Both the position numbers and the translations under genes were made by a program. From Prorocentrum cordatum (lineage: Eukaryota > Sar > Dinophyceae > Prorocentrales > Prorocentraceae): 64,000 nt of DNA. Positions 11,470 through 23,790 of the stretch are shown here, piece after piece. Position 1 is the stretch's first letter, and every line of letters begins with the position of its first letter. Under the pieces are notes generated by a model, which worked only from the letters and a program-made list of their open reading frames with translations, had not been told where the DNA came from and did no database searches. The stretch covers positions 1 through 64,000 of the forward strand of contig CAUYUJ010005658.1 of assembly GCA_963575745.1 (NCBI GenBank). Direction: 5' to 3'.

Positions 11470-12540
11470 TGGAGCCTCAGGAGGCCCCCAAACGAGCCAA
11501 AAAGATCCCAAAGGTTCCCGGAACGGTCCAAGAGAGCTGCAAAAGACAGGAGATCGCCCCCAAATGCCGAAGATTGCCTCCACACGGCTCTATAAGTCCC
11601 CAAGACGCTTGAAACAATATTACGAGGCGCCCCAAAGAGGCCCTCCAGAAGCAAAAAACTTCCCGTTCCCTAGGGTACGTAAACGTACAATTTCAACACA
11701 TTCGTCCATTCGGCTTCAACGCGGCGCAAAACCGCCCAAGAAGCGTCCAAGATCGACCCTCGCCAGCCCAAGAGGCTCCCAAAAAGGCTCCAAGACAGCG
11801 TCCGGGCGATCCACGAAGGCCCCAGAAACCATAGCAACGGCTTAGGAGAAGCCGCAGGACGGTCCCAAGAGGGACCCAAGACGGAGCAAGAGGGCCCCCA
11901 AAGACTGTCCGGACGGCCCACGCGGGGGACGATTCGGTCCAAACCGCCCAAATCAAAAACCGTCTCATTCCTTAGGTAAACGTACATGTTCAGCACATTC
12001 GCTTCTTGGGCTTTCACGAGGCCCACAACGGCCCAATTAACCTCCAAGATCGACCTCTGTCACCCGAAGAGGCTCCCAAGAAGGCTCCAAGACGGCTTCC
12101 GGGCGATCCACGAAGGCTCTAGAAACCAAAGCAAAGGCCCAGGAAAGCCGCAGGACGGTCCCAAGAGGGCTCCAAAACGGGCCAAGAGGGCTCCCAAAGA
12201 CTGTCCGGACGGCCCACGCGGGGGACGATTCGGTCCAAACCGCCCACGAATGCGTCCAGACAGCCCCATGGGTGTCCACGACTTTTGCATACGCGACCAC
12301 GAGGCGCTCCAAGCAGGCCTCAAGGAGCAAAAACCGTCCCGTTCCCTAGGTGAACGTACATTTTCAGCAGATTGCTTCTTGGGCTTTCACGAGGCCCACA
12401 ACGGCCCAGTAAACCTCCAAGATCGACCTCTGGCACCCCAAGAGACTCTCCAAAAGGCTCCACGACGGCCTCTGGGCGCCCCACGAAGGCCCTAGAAACC
12501 AGAGCAACGGCCCGGGAGAACGGCAGGACGGTCGTCAGAG
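11470..12540 (+). repeat. Tandem triplication of a 300-370 bp CCAAGA-type unit
   Basis: After CCAAGA-type sequence from 11470, a unit starting near CCCTAGGGTACGTAAACG at about 11668 recurs at about 11970 and 12345. All three share GATCGACC near the start and CCACGAAGGC internally; the first two also share ACTGTCCGGACGGCCCACG. No coding signal. Confidence 0.75.
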
Positions 12541-12557
12541 AGCGGCGTGGCGTAAGC

Positions 12558-12690
12558 CAATGAATCTGATCGGATCGGCCGCGCCAGGATGCACAACAGC
12601 GCCATGCAAGCATCGGGCCGCATCAGACCGTCGGAACATCGAAAACGAATACCATCGGGCCGGCCGAAACGGACATCGAACCGGACCGAC
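12558..12690 (+). repeat. R2 dispersed repeat, copy 1
   Basis: Contains GCCGCGCCAGGATGCAC, CAAGCATCGGGCC, CGTCGGAA and ATCGGGCCGGCC in the same order as the copy at 28200-28385. The next stretch, 12700-13400, shows no supportable gene. Confidence 0.7.
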
Positions 12691-13425
12691 TGGATCGAAG
12701 TGGGCCCTGCAGCGTGGAGATGGCCTCGGCTGTCTTTTGGTGCCTGGGTCACTGGATCCCCGCGGCCAGCCACAGCCCAGAGGCCCTGATGGCCTCCGTT
12801 GATTTGGGGAACTTAACCAGCCTCGAACGTATCACTATCCCTAAGATTGCCAAGCCTAAGGGCGATGACAATCTTAGGAATGCGCCCTCAGAAACTGAGG
12901 AAATCCCCTAGATCGGCATCATCGAGATAAAGCGATGCCAAGCATAGGGATAGGCACATGTTTCAGGCTGGTGGAAGCTCCTGATGCGATGGCATTGCAT
13001 GCACCGAGAGGGAGGAGTCGGGGTTTGCCGCAAGTGCCCCTGGACCAGTGTCCCCAGCTTTTCACGCCGTTGCGGAGCGCCTGGGGGCCCGCTGGGCCTC
13101 TCGAGGTGTTCTGGAGGCCGCGGGGGCCTCCAGGGAGGCCCTGGGGAGCCGCATCGTTAGGAAGAATTGGGTAGAGTCATGAAGTAGGAAGGCAATGAAA
13201 GTAGATTGGGTTTCCGCCCGCCCCCTGAAAACCGACAAAACTGGGAACCGTTCGCATATCTATCTGAACGGCCAAAGGCCAACAAGGAGGTTTGGGGTGG
13301 GCGGAACCCCACGACAGGATATGTATCGGGCTAACCGACGATCCACCGACCATCCATTGAACAACCTCTACCCTCTACCTGCATATGTATGTACCTATCG
13401 TTATCACGGTCTATCGTTTGTGTTC

Positions 13426-13467
<42 letters not shown>

Positions 13468-13535
13468 CTCTCTACCTCTCTCTCTCTGTCTCGTGGTCGC
13501 TCTCTTTCTCTCTCTCTCTCTCTGTATGTGTGTAC
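13426..13535. repeat. (CT)n microsatellite
   Basis: Nearly pure CT/TC dinucleotides with short interruptions. From 13540 to 14035 I see no gene, only scattered CATCGGGACAACC-like words. Confidence 0.95.
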
Positions 13536-14035
13536 GTATGCGTCGTTATGTCTCTCCCTGTGTATATAAAGTGCTTGTCATAAACAAACATGCATGCATA
13601 ACGATCCGCCGATCGATATCACGATAGGTCTACATGCGCATTGGTAGTACTACATGTGTAGCTTTAGCGATAGCAGTGCACATACCTATATCGATGTATA
13701 GGCTTCGAAATCTGACCCACATGGCAATATCATTATCCACCCATTGATCTCACATTCCGTCGGCCGATCTCACTATGTAGTTGTACCGATGTCCGCCTCA
13801 CTATCCAAATATTCCTCTCACATCCATTCAATGCATCGGGAAAACCATCGAAACAACTATCGAACGAACCATCGGGACAACCTCGGCCGGACTGTACATA
13901 TCCCAACCCAACCTATAGACTTATCGGTATGAACGTATATGCATTTGTACGTATGCACATGTGTACATATGTACCATCCCCACCATACACCGATGTATCG
14001 GTCGCAATACGGATTGGCACATATACCAATATACA

Positions 14036-14480
14036 TATATATATGTGTAAATAGGTAAATGTACATGTATACATCATGTGCCAGTCCCACTATCCAGATA
14101 CCGACCTCATTGTACATGTCTATGTGGTGTTCCAATATAGACTCACCAAAATCACGACCAACCTAGGTGACGACCATGGTCATATACATAAGTGTATATA
14201 AAAATTCGTATGCATGTATGGATATATGGTTGTTCGTAGTAATGTGTATGTACGTAGGTATGTGTACATATATATATATATATATAGTTATGCATGCATG
14301 CATACATGCATGTATGCATGTGTGTACGTATGGATGGATTGATGGGTGGATGGAAGAATGTATGTATGGATGGATGGATGTATGTATGTATGTGTGTATG
14401 TATGTTTGTATATATGTATGCTTGTATATATGTATGTATGTATGTATGCATATATGTATGTATGTACTCCGATCTAGCTA
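14036..14480. repeat. (TA)n / (GTAT)n / (GGAT)n microsatellite complex
   Basis: ATATATGT, TATG/GTAT and GGAT/TGGA units follow each other; the core is 14262-14470. Confidence 0.9.
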
Positions 14481-14492
14481 TCAACCAATCCA

Positions 14493-14620
14493 TGCACCAT
14501 CGGGACACCCATCGGGACACCCATCGGGACACCAATCGGGATAATTGCAGAACATCTATCGGGACAACTACGGGACGGCCACGGGACAACCTCGGGACAA
14601 CCGCGGGACAATCCCGACCT
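14493..14620 (+). repeat. Short tandem repeat, unit CATCGGGACACC
   Basis: About eight degenerate units of 12-18 bp carrying CGGGACA. Related words occur at 13330-13360, 13860-13890 and 15530-15560. The stretch 14630-15240 has no gene I can support. Confidence 0.75.
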
Positions 14621-15239
14621 CAAATCCGCCAGCATGACGGCGCACGGCACGAACACGAAACCGAAACCGGCTTACCGGAGGGGGGTCTCCGTTTCACTTC
14701 AATCTCACCCCGCAACCTCAGGTTGCATTATGGGAATACATAACCTACTTTCAACGGACGATGGGTACCTTTGGCCAGGGACTCGTTTGACAACACCCAA
14801 AAAACGCTGGAAACGCGTCTTTGGAACCCAGGGCGTCCCCCCAGGGACCGCTTGTGTCCAGGCCCTCATCCCAAGGAGCCGCTTCCTGACGGCGACACAC
14901 ACACACAAAAAAAAAACTAGAAGACCCCTCCCCAATGAGGAACATCCTGGAGGCCTCGCGCAGCAACTTGAGACACGGTGTACGTCGGATCCACGTCGGA
15001 TTTACGTGGGGTAACCGTTGGATTGACGTCGAAGCCACACCGAATTCACATCGGACTCACGTCGGAACGTCGCCGCGCGAACGTCGCCCCATCTCCTGCG
15101 GGGCGGACGTGCGGACTCGGTGATACAACTGCTGCGCGCCGCGCGAGTCCTCCGGGACGTTCCCCGGGCCACCGAGGCCAGCCTGCGTCGCCCACGAGGC
15201 TCCCAAGCCTGGGTCCGTGGAGGCCACCCGAATGGCGTC

Positions 15240-15408
15240 CGAGTGAGTGGGGTCCGAGGATAGCCCCGCATCGCTGACGCATCAACAGTACATCGTCGAC
15301 GTCGGCATGAAGAGATCCAAGCTCCGAGCCGAGCCGCATGACCGATGCATCGGCGGTGCGATCCGATCTTCCGACACAATCTGCTCGGATCCCATTTCGG
15401 AGGCCTGG
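15240..15408. repeat. R3 dispersed palindromic repeat, diverged copy
   Basis: Begins GTGGGGTCCGAGGATAGC, has a GCATCGGCGGTG core, and ends CTCGGATCCCATTTCGGAGG, mirroring the 61386-61636 copy in outline. Confidence 0.55.
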
Positions 15409-15904
15409 GGTCAGCGAGAGGGGGTCAAATAGGATTGTCTTACCCCCGTTGATACGGGATGCAAAGCAAAAACATACATATAAGACCGGCCAAAGGCTGA
15501 CAAAGAAATTGAGAGGTGAAACCAAAGACGGGACAACCATCGGGACAAACACATCCATCCATCGAACAAACCCCACCAGCCTGTATACACGTGTGGATTC
15601 ATTCATTTAAGTATACATATATAAAAAAAACATATGTATGCGTGTGGCTGATCCCCCAGATCATATATCTCAGTTTAAACCGCTGCCATCCTCATCTCCC
15701 TAGTCTTTCTCTACGAGCTTTAATATTCATCATTTCCGCGCATCATCATTATCCGAAGTTATCCTGCTACATCTCGTCTTCCACCAATCCTCATCCAGAC
15801 CCACATCAGAATCCACCAACCCATCCATTTTCACCCTTTACCACTCAACGGCCTCCTCCGCATCATCACCCTCTACCTGATAATCAGCTTCATCATGATC
15901 ATAA

Positions 15905-15908
15905 GGAG

Positions 15909-15957
<49 letters not shown>

Positions 15958-15958
15958 G

Positions 15959-15995
<37 letters not shown>

Positions 15996-16500
15996 GTTCA
16001 TCTTCATCTTCATCATCATCATACTCATACTCATACTCATACTCATACTCATACTCATACTCATACTCATACTCATACTCATACTCATACTCTTCATCGT
16101 AATCATCATCAGCATCATCATCATCAGTAGCATCATCATCATCATCATCGCCAGCATCGACGTCGTCATCATCATCAGCAACATCAGCCATCATCATCAG
16201 CAACAGCAGCATCAGCATCGTCGTCATCAGCATCATCATCGTTAGAATCATGAGTATAATCATCATCATCAGTAGCAGCATCATCATGATAAGCATCATG
16301 AGCATCAACATCAGCATCAGCGTCGTCATCCTCAGCCGCGTCAGTATCATCAGCATCATCATCGACGTCATCAACATCATGATCAGCAACAGTCGGATCA
16401 ACGTCAGCATCACTATCCGCAACATCCGCATCCTCATCCTCATCCTGAGTATCATCATAATTTTCAGAATCATCACCATCACCATCACCATCACCATCAC

Positions 16501-16535
<35 letters not shown>

Positions 16536-16540
16536 AGACA
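15905..16540. repeat. (ATC)n microsatellite with an embedded (CTCATA)n block
   Basis: Over 600 bp of CAT/ATC triplets; a pure hexamer block CTCATA, about 12 copies, lies at about 16020-16092. ORFs here are poly-Asp, poly-Ile, poly-Met or poly-His artefacts. Confidence 0.97.
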
Positions 16541-17288
16541 GCTGGATGTCCAAAAGTGCGATACTGCCCTCACATTCCACACATCCTAACATCCACGCTC
16601 TCGACGGGAAAGCGCCCATACTAGGAGGAGGAGGTGGAAGGAGAGGGGGAGGAACAGAGGGATAAGGAGGAGGACGAGGACAAGGAGGCAGAGGGGGAGA
16701 AGAGTGAGGCCAATGAGAAGCATGAAGGGAACATGAAGCAGAGCCAGGATAAGCATATCAAGAACGAGGGGGATAAGGAGAGATTCAAACTCAGACAACA
16801 ACAACAAAAATGGGGGGGAATAAACATAATGGATGTTGAAGAAGAACTCGAAAGGACTAACAAAAAGCGTCACAACGACGTTCCAAAGAGTTTCTGGGAT
16901 AAAATTGGTTTCTGCCCCAGCGAGGCGCGTAAGTTGAACATCTCCGCCGACCATTCGACATGTGGAGTGCGCTGTCGTGGTCGTCGACGTCGTCGTCGTC
17001 GTCGCAAGTCCCACGGATCGTCGCCAGCACCGAGGAAACTGAGAAACAAGGAAGTTGAAAAACGTCGCCATTTAAGTCGAAGGAAACCCCTTTCCTTTTT
17101 CCCTTCCCTGCTGGGGGGGAGGTCCCGGGGAGGGTAGCGGGAGGGTCCCGGGTCACAATACCGCCTCCCCCCCCCGGGTTCCGGGGGTCCCGAGGGGAGG
17201 TCGCCAGCGGGGTTCCCGGGAGAGGTCCCGCCTTCAGGGTCTGCGGTACCAGCCGTAAGGCCTTCGCAATATATAGAACGGACACCAG

Positions 17289-17866
17289 GTGGGGGGTCAA
17301 CACGAATTCTTCTCTAGAAACGAGAATGCCACAAGAACCCTTGCCGCAGAAGCCGATTTCAGGCACGCACCGAGGGATGGCGTAAGACCGTTCGGCTCCC
17401 TCACTCTGAAATGCTCCCAACGACCGACGAGTGCCCACTGCGATCGTACCGACGACAAGGAGGCGCCCGCCGGCGCGGCGCGGGGATCGCCAGGCGCGCG
17501 CGCGCGCGGAGTGCGGGCGCGGGTCCGGCGAGGGGAAGCCAGGCAGCGAGTCGCCCTCGTGCACGCGGATGGCGTTGTCTCCGCCCGCCCCGGCTGCCGT
17601 CAAATTCTTCCCTGCCGCATGCTGATCCTTGGCGACGGTGCCGCCCCCAAAAAATCCCTGGATGCGAAGTATTGAATGTGGCGGTCTTTTGTTTTGGCGA
17701 CGACGCCTGTGGTGAACCACTGAGTGACCTCGGTGCGCTGTCAAGACTTGACGGGGGGCTGGCACAAATAATCGCTGGCCGGCAACAACCTCCTGGTCGC
17801 ATGGTGTGCTTTGGCCATGGCGTCGTAAAGACAACTGCCCCGCAGACTGACCTAAGCAAAGCATAG
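17289..17866 (+). CDS. Possible exon of unknown protein (weak)
   Basis: The last part (about 17665-17866) reads VLNVAVFCFGDDACGEPLSD and GRMVCFGHGVVKTTAPQ before a TAG, which looks more protein-like than the other frames. No domain is recognised, no upstream exon is certain, and it would be one of few plus-strand genes. The minus-strand ORF over the same stretch (to about 18071) is less protein-like. This may be chance. Confidence 0.2.
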
Positions 17867-17939
17867 AGAACAGGAGTGCGGCAGGTTCGCGTCGTGACGA
17901 CCCGCGTTGGCTTCTGGCACTGCGTGGATAGTTCAATCT

Positions 17940-18500
17940 CGAATGATCGGCGGCTCTTCGATGGCCAGATTTGAAGGGGCCCTGGGACACACTAATAAAC
18001 ACACACAAATAAAAAGATTCCCCATATTTTCCCATATTTTCTGGGATTTTGTCCTCCCGCCCACTTCCCATATTTTCACAGATTTTCTGGGGAATCGACG
18101 ATTAATTGTGTCTGTGTGTTTTCTTCCCTCCTGAGAATGATCGGCGGCTCTTCGATGGCAAGATTGTTTCATATCTGTTTCATATCGCTCCCTCCTTCTC
18201 CCTCCTCCTCCCTCCTCCTCCCCATCTTTCGCCCCCTCACTATGCAAAGCCCGAAGGCCACGCACCAGAGGCTGATCCAGCGGCGCGATGCTCTTGGACG
18301 AGAAACCGACCGCCGTGCTTCTTTCTCGGGGACGCACCAGCCCGAGACAGCCCAAACTGAAGGAGCAGGAAAAACACACACACACATGCAAATGAAAAAC
18401 CCAGGATTCCATGCCCCATATGATATTTAACGCTCGTCTTCCCCTCCACTTCCCATATTTTCCATATTTCCCTGCGAGCCGGCGGTTACTTGTGTCTGTA
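17940..18500 (+). repeat. Direct repeat pair with CCCATATTTT motifs
   Basis: GATCGGCGGCTCTTCGATGG occurs at about 17945 and 18139. CACACACA followed by CCATATTTTC-type sequence follows each copy (about 18000-18080 and 18375-18465). Confidence 0.6.
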
Positions 18501-18786
18501 GATGTTCCCCCTAGCTAGCCCGGGTCGGCCAGGGCCCTGTCGCGAAGCCCAGCAGACCGCTGAGAAGCTCCCAAACCTGGCACACCCAGAGGGATTGGCT
18601 GACCCCCGTTGGCGATGACCCCCGTTGCGTGAGCCCCACGCACCCCCACACACGCACGCACCCCGCCTCGAATCTCCATCCCCATCCCAGGGGCGGGAAG
18701 CGAGAGAGACCGCCCGGCGGCCTCTGCTGAGGCAACCCACCTGCTGCAATCCTAGCCCAGCCTGAGCCTAACCTCTCGCGGCAGGC

Positions 18787-19245
18787 TCAGCTGGAGTGTC
18801 TGTGCTGCTTCGAAGGCATCAGCTCTTCGTACCGCTGGCATCCTGCCAGCTCGCTATGCTCCTGGAACCGATTGCACAGGGGCTCGACTTGCTTCTCCCG
18901 TTCACTGCCAAGAGGCGTATTCAGTTTCACCGGCTGCTGTGCCGGGACTGGGGGCCATGCTGCACGCGTCCCTGGAGCCACTGGCCCCGAGGGGGGCCCC
19001 TCCGCCTCCTCCTCCTCCGCCTCCTCCTCCTCCTCCTCCCCCTCCTCCTCCTCGTCCTCCTCCTCCTCCTCCTCCTCCTCCTCCGTTTCCTCCTCCTCCT
19101 CCTCCTCCTCCTCATCCTCCTGAGGCCGATGGTATGCGAGGGCCGGTGGCGGCTCCTCGGGCGGGCGAGGCTCGGGCCCCGGCGCCCTCTTGAGAGTTGG
19201 CCGGATCACAGGACGGGACGGAGGCCACACGCCGGGACGGCGCAT
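18787..19245 (-). CDS. Possible acidic ORF over a (CTC)n tract (weak)
   Basis: The C-terminal part (PLGSEREKQVEPLCNRFQEH, ending HRHSS before TGA) is protein-like, but the centre is a poly-Glu run encoded by the microsatellite at about 19005-19120. Dinoflagellate proteins can contain such runs, so it could be a terminal exon. No domain or splice support. Confidence 0.25.
   Translation of the reverse strand: MRRPGVWPPSRPVIRPTLKRAPGPEPRPPEEPPPALAYHRPQEDEEEEEEEEETEEEEEEEEEDEEEEGEEEEEEAEEEEAEGPPSGPVAPGTRAAWPPVPAQQPVKLNTPLGSEREKQVEPLCNRFQEHSELAGCQRYEELMPSKQHRHSS
19005..19120. repeat. (CTC)n microsatellite
   Basis: CTC triplets with CCC, GTC and TTC interruptions, pyrimidines on the plus strand. 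Confidence 0.9.
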
Positions 19246-19429
19246 CGCCGGATGGCTTACGTCGGATCCGAGGGCGCCCGGCTCGGAGCTCTGCTCGGCA
19301 GCGCGGCTACGAAGCGAAAGCGGTCAGAGTGCTTCCACATGGCATGGCATGACCCACATTCCTGACGAGGCCGGCCAAGTGTCAACGACGGCACGTGCGC
19401 ACTGCAAAGGAGGTAGGTCCCTCATGCTG

Positions 19430-19645
19430 CTACTCACTCTCAGGCTCATCCGTCCGATCCTCTCGCAGCTGAGGGCCTGCTGACGCGGGCTCCGATTGCA
19501 GGACTAGCATGTCCACTGAGTCAGGATCGCTGGCCCAATGGCTGAAACAGTAGCCGCACCGAGGACTGCTTCTGCGCCTATCCTGCCATGTCCACACCTT
19601 GCGTTCACCAGCCACCAGGACAATGAGTGGAACCAGCACATACAA
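19430..19645 (-). CDS. Possible exon with one membrane segment (weak)
   Basis: An open frame reads MYVLVPLIVLVAGE (hydrophobic), then RCGYCFSHWASDPDSVDMLV and an acidic tail before a stop. Composition is protein-like, but there is no homology or splice evidence. It lies just downstream of the broken CxxC gene at 19694-20130 and could be an unrelated exon. Confidence 0.25.
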   Translation of the reverse strand: MYVLVPLIVLVAGERKVWTWQDRRRSSPRCGYCFSHWASDPDSVDMLVLQSEPASAGPQLREDRTDEPESE

Positions 19646-19693
19646 GCAAACATGGTGCCAGCTTGCGTTTGCCTTACTTGAGGATTGGGTCTA

Positions 19694-20130
19694 ACGCTGC
19701 TGCTTCCGCACTGCTAAGGCCAACGAAGTGAAATGGAATGCTGGCCTTAATGTGGTTGCTGACCCAGGCACTTTGCCTTTGAGCAGCTTGCGTAACTCTG
19801 AGGTCTTAGTTTTTGAACGCGGGCACACCCCCGTTAGCTTGCCTAGCCTGCAGTGGCAAAGCCGCCACACTGGGTGCAAAAAAGTTCCCTGTACGTGTAC
19901 TGCATGCGACGTATGGCCTGAGCCTGCCCATCCTCGGAGGAGGCCACGAATTGCCTCCTTTACTCCTCCGCATGCGAATCTAGCCTTACGACTGACCTGC
20001 CTGAGGCAGGTCTTGCAGCGAAATCCTCCATCGTGCCCACACTGGCGAGTGGCTTGCCTGAAACCGTCTGGGTTGTCGTTCAGGGGCTGTCTTTGACAGC
20101 TTGTCCCAGAGTTATCTGGCCTCGGGGCCT
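19694..20130 (-). pseudogene. Broken CxxC (zinc-ribbon-like) gene, copy Z1
   Basis: Minus-strand reading gives GGFRCKTCLRQVSRKARFAC, then in a second frame YRELFCTQCGGFATA, then back in the first frame RLGKLTGVCPRSK and ELRKLLKGKVPG before a stop at about 19694. The first block aligns with GHWRCESCMRRVSLKTSFVC of copy Z2 at 26.4-26.9 kb and the second CxxC with Z2's FCAACGASST. Two frame changes are needed, near 19931-19945 and near 19858. Paired CxxC motifs suggest metal binding; I associate this pattern with uncharacterised multi-copy dinoflagellate proteins, from memory only. The breaks could be decay, assembly error or an unseen intron. From 20130 to 21600 I see no gene. Confidence 0.5.
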
Positions 20131-21635
20131 TCGGTAAACACTTTGGCCGACCCTATGACGGGTTCTTCAAGTTCCACTGTTTCAGCCTGGCTTTCATGCT
20201 TCTGGGCTGCCTGGTCCGCATACCAGTATGATGTGTTATGTCCTAACAGTTGCCTCCTGTCAGTCTCACCTGGCGCATAGTCGTCTTGCCTGCGTGCCTC
20301 GGTTTTTGAAATCGTGGTGTTGGTATGTTTGGGGACCTGGTCACCAATGGCACGTTAGCATTATCCAAACTCACTGCACCCTCCAAACGTGTGGGCTGCT
20401 AACTCCTGTCATCAAGGCTGCGCAATCAAAGGCTCCTCTCTTGGCCAAACCACAAACATGTGAGCCCTCAAGAGGATTCCGTTCTCTGCGTGGCCTGAAG
20501 AGTGGAAAATGACGCAGAAGTTGTCTTCTAACAGCGTTGATTTGGCAACCTTCGCTGTCTATCTGAACTGCTGAAAAGCCTGCTCTAGCTAGCAGGGGGA
20601 TTGGCGGATATGGGAAAGTTAGAGCAACGGGTAGGGATGGGTGGGAGGGATCCGATGCCAGATAGTATGGCGCGAGAGCACCTGGCTGCCCCAGTTCCCC
20701 TCTCTCCCCTCCACCCTCTCCCGTCTACAATGACACAATATGAACACTTCCCCCCCCCCCCTGCACCCGAAGATGATAAAAAAGTGGCCCGCCGCCATCC
20801 GCGTGCTACTTTTTAATACACACACAAGATTTCGGTGTTTCAACATTGTACTCCCGCTGCAGCGTGGACCTCATTTTCGGATCGGCGCTTTGATCCCGTC
20901 GTTCAGAACGGTGCTCTCGCCCCAGCGCGAGCCACTTTTCTGAATCCGAGTCTGGCTTCATTGCGGTCCCCCCCCTCATTTGGTTTTTCTGTCTTCCCCT
21001 GCTGCTCCTCCCGCTCCGCCACTGTTCTGACTCCGAGTGTTTCTTCATCGTTGTCGCCCCCCTCACTTTCCCTCCTCCGTCTTCCCCCGGTCCTCCGTTT
21101 CTTCCCTATCCTTCCGCTTTAGCTCATGCCGTTGCTGCTGCTGTTCGCTCTCATCCGTTGTCCTGCTCATCCTCCTGCTCACACGCCACCTCATCCTCCT
21201 CCTCTGCCTCCTCCTCGTGCACGCAGCTCCCCTTTTTCGTATTGTGCATGCGAAAGTGTGGTCGTCCTGTGGGAGTCGCAAGTCGGCTATGATACGAGTC
21301 CGCGGATAATGAAAAATCAGCGCCATGGGAAGGAATGGGAGGGAGGGAAAGGACGTCAGATGAGGCTCGCGCGCACCTAGCTTGCCTCACTCTTCTCTCC
21401 CCTCCCCTCTCCACTCAGCTTAGCCTGGCCGGCTCTCCCCATCACTCCCTGCCACGCCCCACCGCCAGCCCCCATCCCCCAATCCGATGTCGTCGTCCGA
21501 CATCTCGGCGGTCATCTTCCCGTCCGTGTATTCGATCAGGAAGTCGTTCAGGATGCTGCGGATCTCGCCGGCGGGGGGTGCACGAGCCTCCTCCTCCCCT
21601 TTCCCGATCCATCCACCTCCCACAATACCTCTCTG

Positions 21636-21680
21636 TATACATATATATGTGTATATATATATATATATATCACTCTCATC
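21636..21680. repeat. (TA)n microsatellite
   Basis: ATATATGTGTATATATATATAT, short AT run in GC-rich surroundings. Confidence 0.85.
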
Positions 21681-22005
21681 CCACCTCGTAGCTCCCCCTG
21701 CTGTAAGGTACCAAGACCGCTGCTTCCCGGGCCACTCCCGGGGTGCATTCTGACCAGAGCTTCGAGGAAGGTCCAGCAGTAGGAACGAAGAAAAACGAGG
21801 GCGGCGCCATATACGTCCAGTTTCCGAAAGCTCCCGTATTGTTGCGGTCTCGTTTTGAACACGTAAAGCTGCGCCGCGCGCCTCCTCGCTCACTCGCTCC
21901 CTCCTCCCTGACCTCCTCCTGCCTCTGCAGTCCTCCTCTCCTGCCCCCGATTTTTCGGCACAGCCATCCCGCGCTTCGTGCCCCGTCGTCTTCTCGGATA
22001 GTTCT

Positions 22006-22212
22006 CTCATGCTCGTTCATGTGGTCGAGTGTAGGGGGCCACATGTGAACCCTACCCCTACCCCCCACGATTTCTGAGGGGGAGGGTGAGGTTCACTTCG
22101 CTCGGGAGCTCCCGAACGAAGTGAACCCCACCCTCCCCCTCAGAAATGGTGGGGGGCAGGGGTAGGATTCGCATATGGTCCCTTACTCATGCTCGTTCAT
22201 GCGGTCGAGTGT
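22006..22212. mobile_element. M2 MITE-like hairpin flanked by 27-bp direct repeats
   Basis: Positions 22039-22178 form a long hairpin: ACATGTGAACCCTACCCCTA at the left mirrors GGGGTAGGATTCGCATATG at the right, with inner arms GAGGGGGAGGGTGAGGTTCA and GAACCCCACCCTCCCCCTC. Direct repeats at 22006-22032 and 22186-22212 (CTCATGCTCGTTCATG, then T or C, then GGTCGAGTGT) flank it with one mismatch. No coding capacity. A relative lies at 24889-25046. Confidence 0.7.
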
Positions 22213-22397
22213 GATATCGCAAGGGAGCTCCACCCGCGACCCCAGCGGGCGCACGGCCCCCCCGCGCCCGTTGCAGCACACCCCTCGCGCGGATCGTGCC
22301 CGCACCAGGAGCTCCACCCGTGGCCCCAGTGGGTGCGCCCCCGTGGCGTCCCCGCGCCCACGTCGGCATCCCTCACGAGACCTCCAACTATGGTTAA

Positions 22398-22582
22398 GTC
22401 GGGCCTGTCCCCCTACAGGGGGATTTCCTACGAAAAATAAGAAAATACCCAAATGATACTTAGAAAATAATCCAAAAATAGTCTGGGGACTATTTTTTGA
22501 GTATTGTTTGGCCTTTTTGCGGTATGTTTGGTGTATTTCTTATTTTTCGTCGAAAATCCCCCTGTAGGGGGACACGCCCGAC
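22398..22582. mobile_element. M1 MITE-like element, copy 1
   Basis: Terminal inverted repeats of about 45-50 bp: left GTCGGGCCTGTCCCCCTACA followed by GGGGGATTTCCTACG; right, read in reverse complement, GTCGGGCGTGTCCCCCTACA then GGGGGATTTTCGACG. The AT-rich interior (AATAAGAAAATACC...) is non-coding. Length 185 bp. No clear target-site duplication. A shorter relative is at 28759-28905. Confidence 0.75.
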
Positions 22583-22639
22583 ATAAAACTATGGGTGGAC
22601 GGGTCCACGTGCGCACACCCCGCACACTGCTTCGGCACA

Positions 22640-22687
22640 CAAGCACACACACACATACACATATATATACACACACACACACGCACG

Positions 22688-22748
<61 letters not shown>

Positions 22749-22772
22749 GCGCACACACACACACACACACAA
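22640..22772. repeat. (CA)n microsatellite
   Basis: Long CA run with GC interruptions. Confidence 0.95.
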
Positions 22773-23221
22773 ACCATGAAGATTGTACTTATACCCCACA
22801 GGGAACGCCGCCTGAGGGCCCAAACGAGAGGGTCCACATGCGCGCCCCCCCGCCCTTTTCGGCACACCCTCAGGAAGATAATGCACCACAGGGATAGGGC
22901 AACAACAAAACGCATAGATATACTTTCTCGGAATTTCTCGGAAACCTGCGCGGATTTCTAGGATCCGTGCTGGAGACCCCTGCGCCGAAGACACCGCGAG
23001 TGGGGGGGCCCAGCGCCGACCACAGAAATCCGAAAGCTTATGTGTATGCAGTGTTCATTCCGATCACAGGAATTGATTTGCAACCTGCGCCTGGGGGGGC
23101 GGGCGAGGACCTTGACAGGGATCTCTGCTGGGTCAGCAGAGGGCTCCTCAGACCTTGGGCGCAACGTGAAGACCCCTAAGCCCCAACAGCGCCGATCGCA
23201 AAACACACCCCATCGTAACCG

Positions 23222-23405
23222 CACCCATTTAGGGGCCTCCCACATGAGGTCCGGGTAGATGGGGTCAGAAGATCGCGCCGCATTGCCGATGCATCGGCGG
23301 TGTACCGGCGATGTCAACACTGCATCGGCGCCGTCGGCGTGGAGAACAATCGGGATTCCACATCGAGCCGCATCGCCGATGCATCGGCGATGCGGCGCTT
23401 CGGCA
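23222..23405. repeat. R3 dispersed repeat, copy with left end intact
   Basis: GGCCTCCCACATGAGG, GATGGGGTCAGAAGATCGCG and CCGATGCATCGGCGGTG match the left end and core of the 61386 copy. The right end stops at GCGATGCGGCGC. Confidence 0.65.
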
Positions 23406-23593
23406 CCTACCCTCGCTCAGGCTATGGGGTGGTGCCCGCGCAGCGGCACGAGAGGCGGACGTGCATCAGCACGTCCGGGCGTGGATGGCACGGAGGGTGG
23501 ACGCAGACCGAAGGACCTGCCCAATCGGCGGCGTGGGGTGTAGAGGGGAAAGACGTCAAGTCGAAAGCTGGACAACGAGCAGCGCCACGCCAA

Positions 23594-23625
<32 letters not shown>

Positions 23626-23790
23626 TTTTTGGCGTCGCGGTCACGCGCACGGCGGCGCGGCGTAAGGCAAGTAGCGCGGGAGCGCGCGGGCAGGGCCAGC
23701 TCACGCAATGTGGACAAGCTGGATCCGGCAAACGCACACACACACACACACACACACACGCGCGCTCTCGCGCGCGCACACACATACTGA
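23594..23790. repeat. Two (CA)n microsatellites
   Basis: CA runs at 23594-23620 and 23733-23790, separated by unique sequence. Confidence 0.9.

Noticed and set aside
15516-16624. Poly-His, poly-Asp, poly-Met and poly-Ile ORFs
   Set aside because: Translations of the (ATC)n tract with no flanking protein-like sequence.
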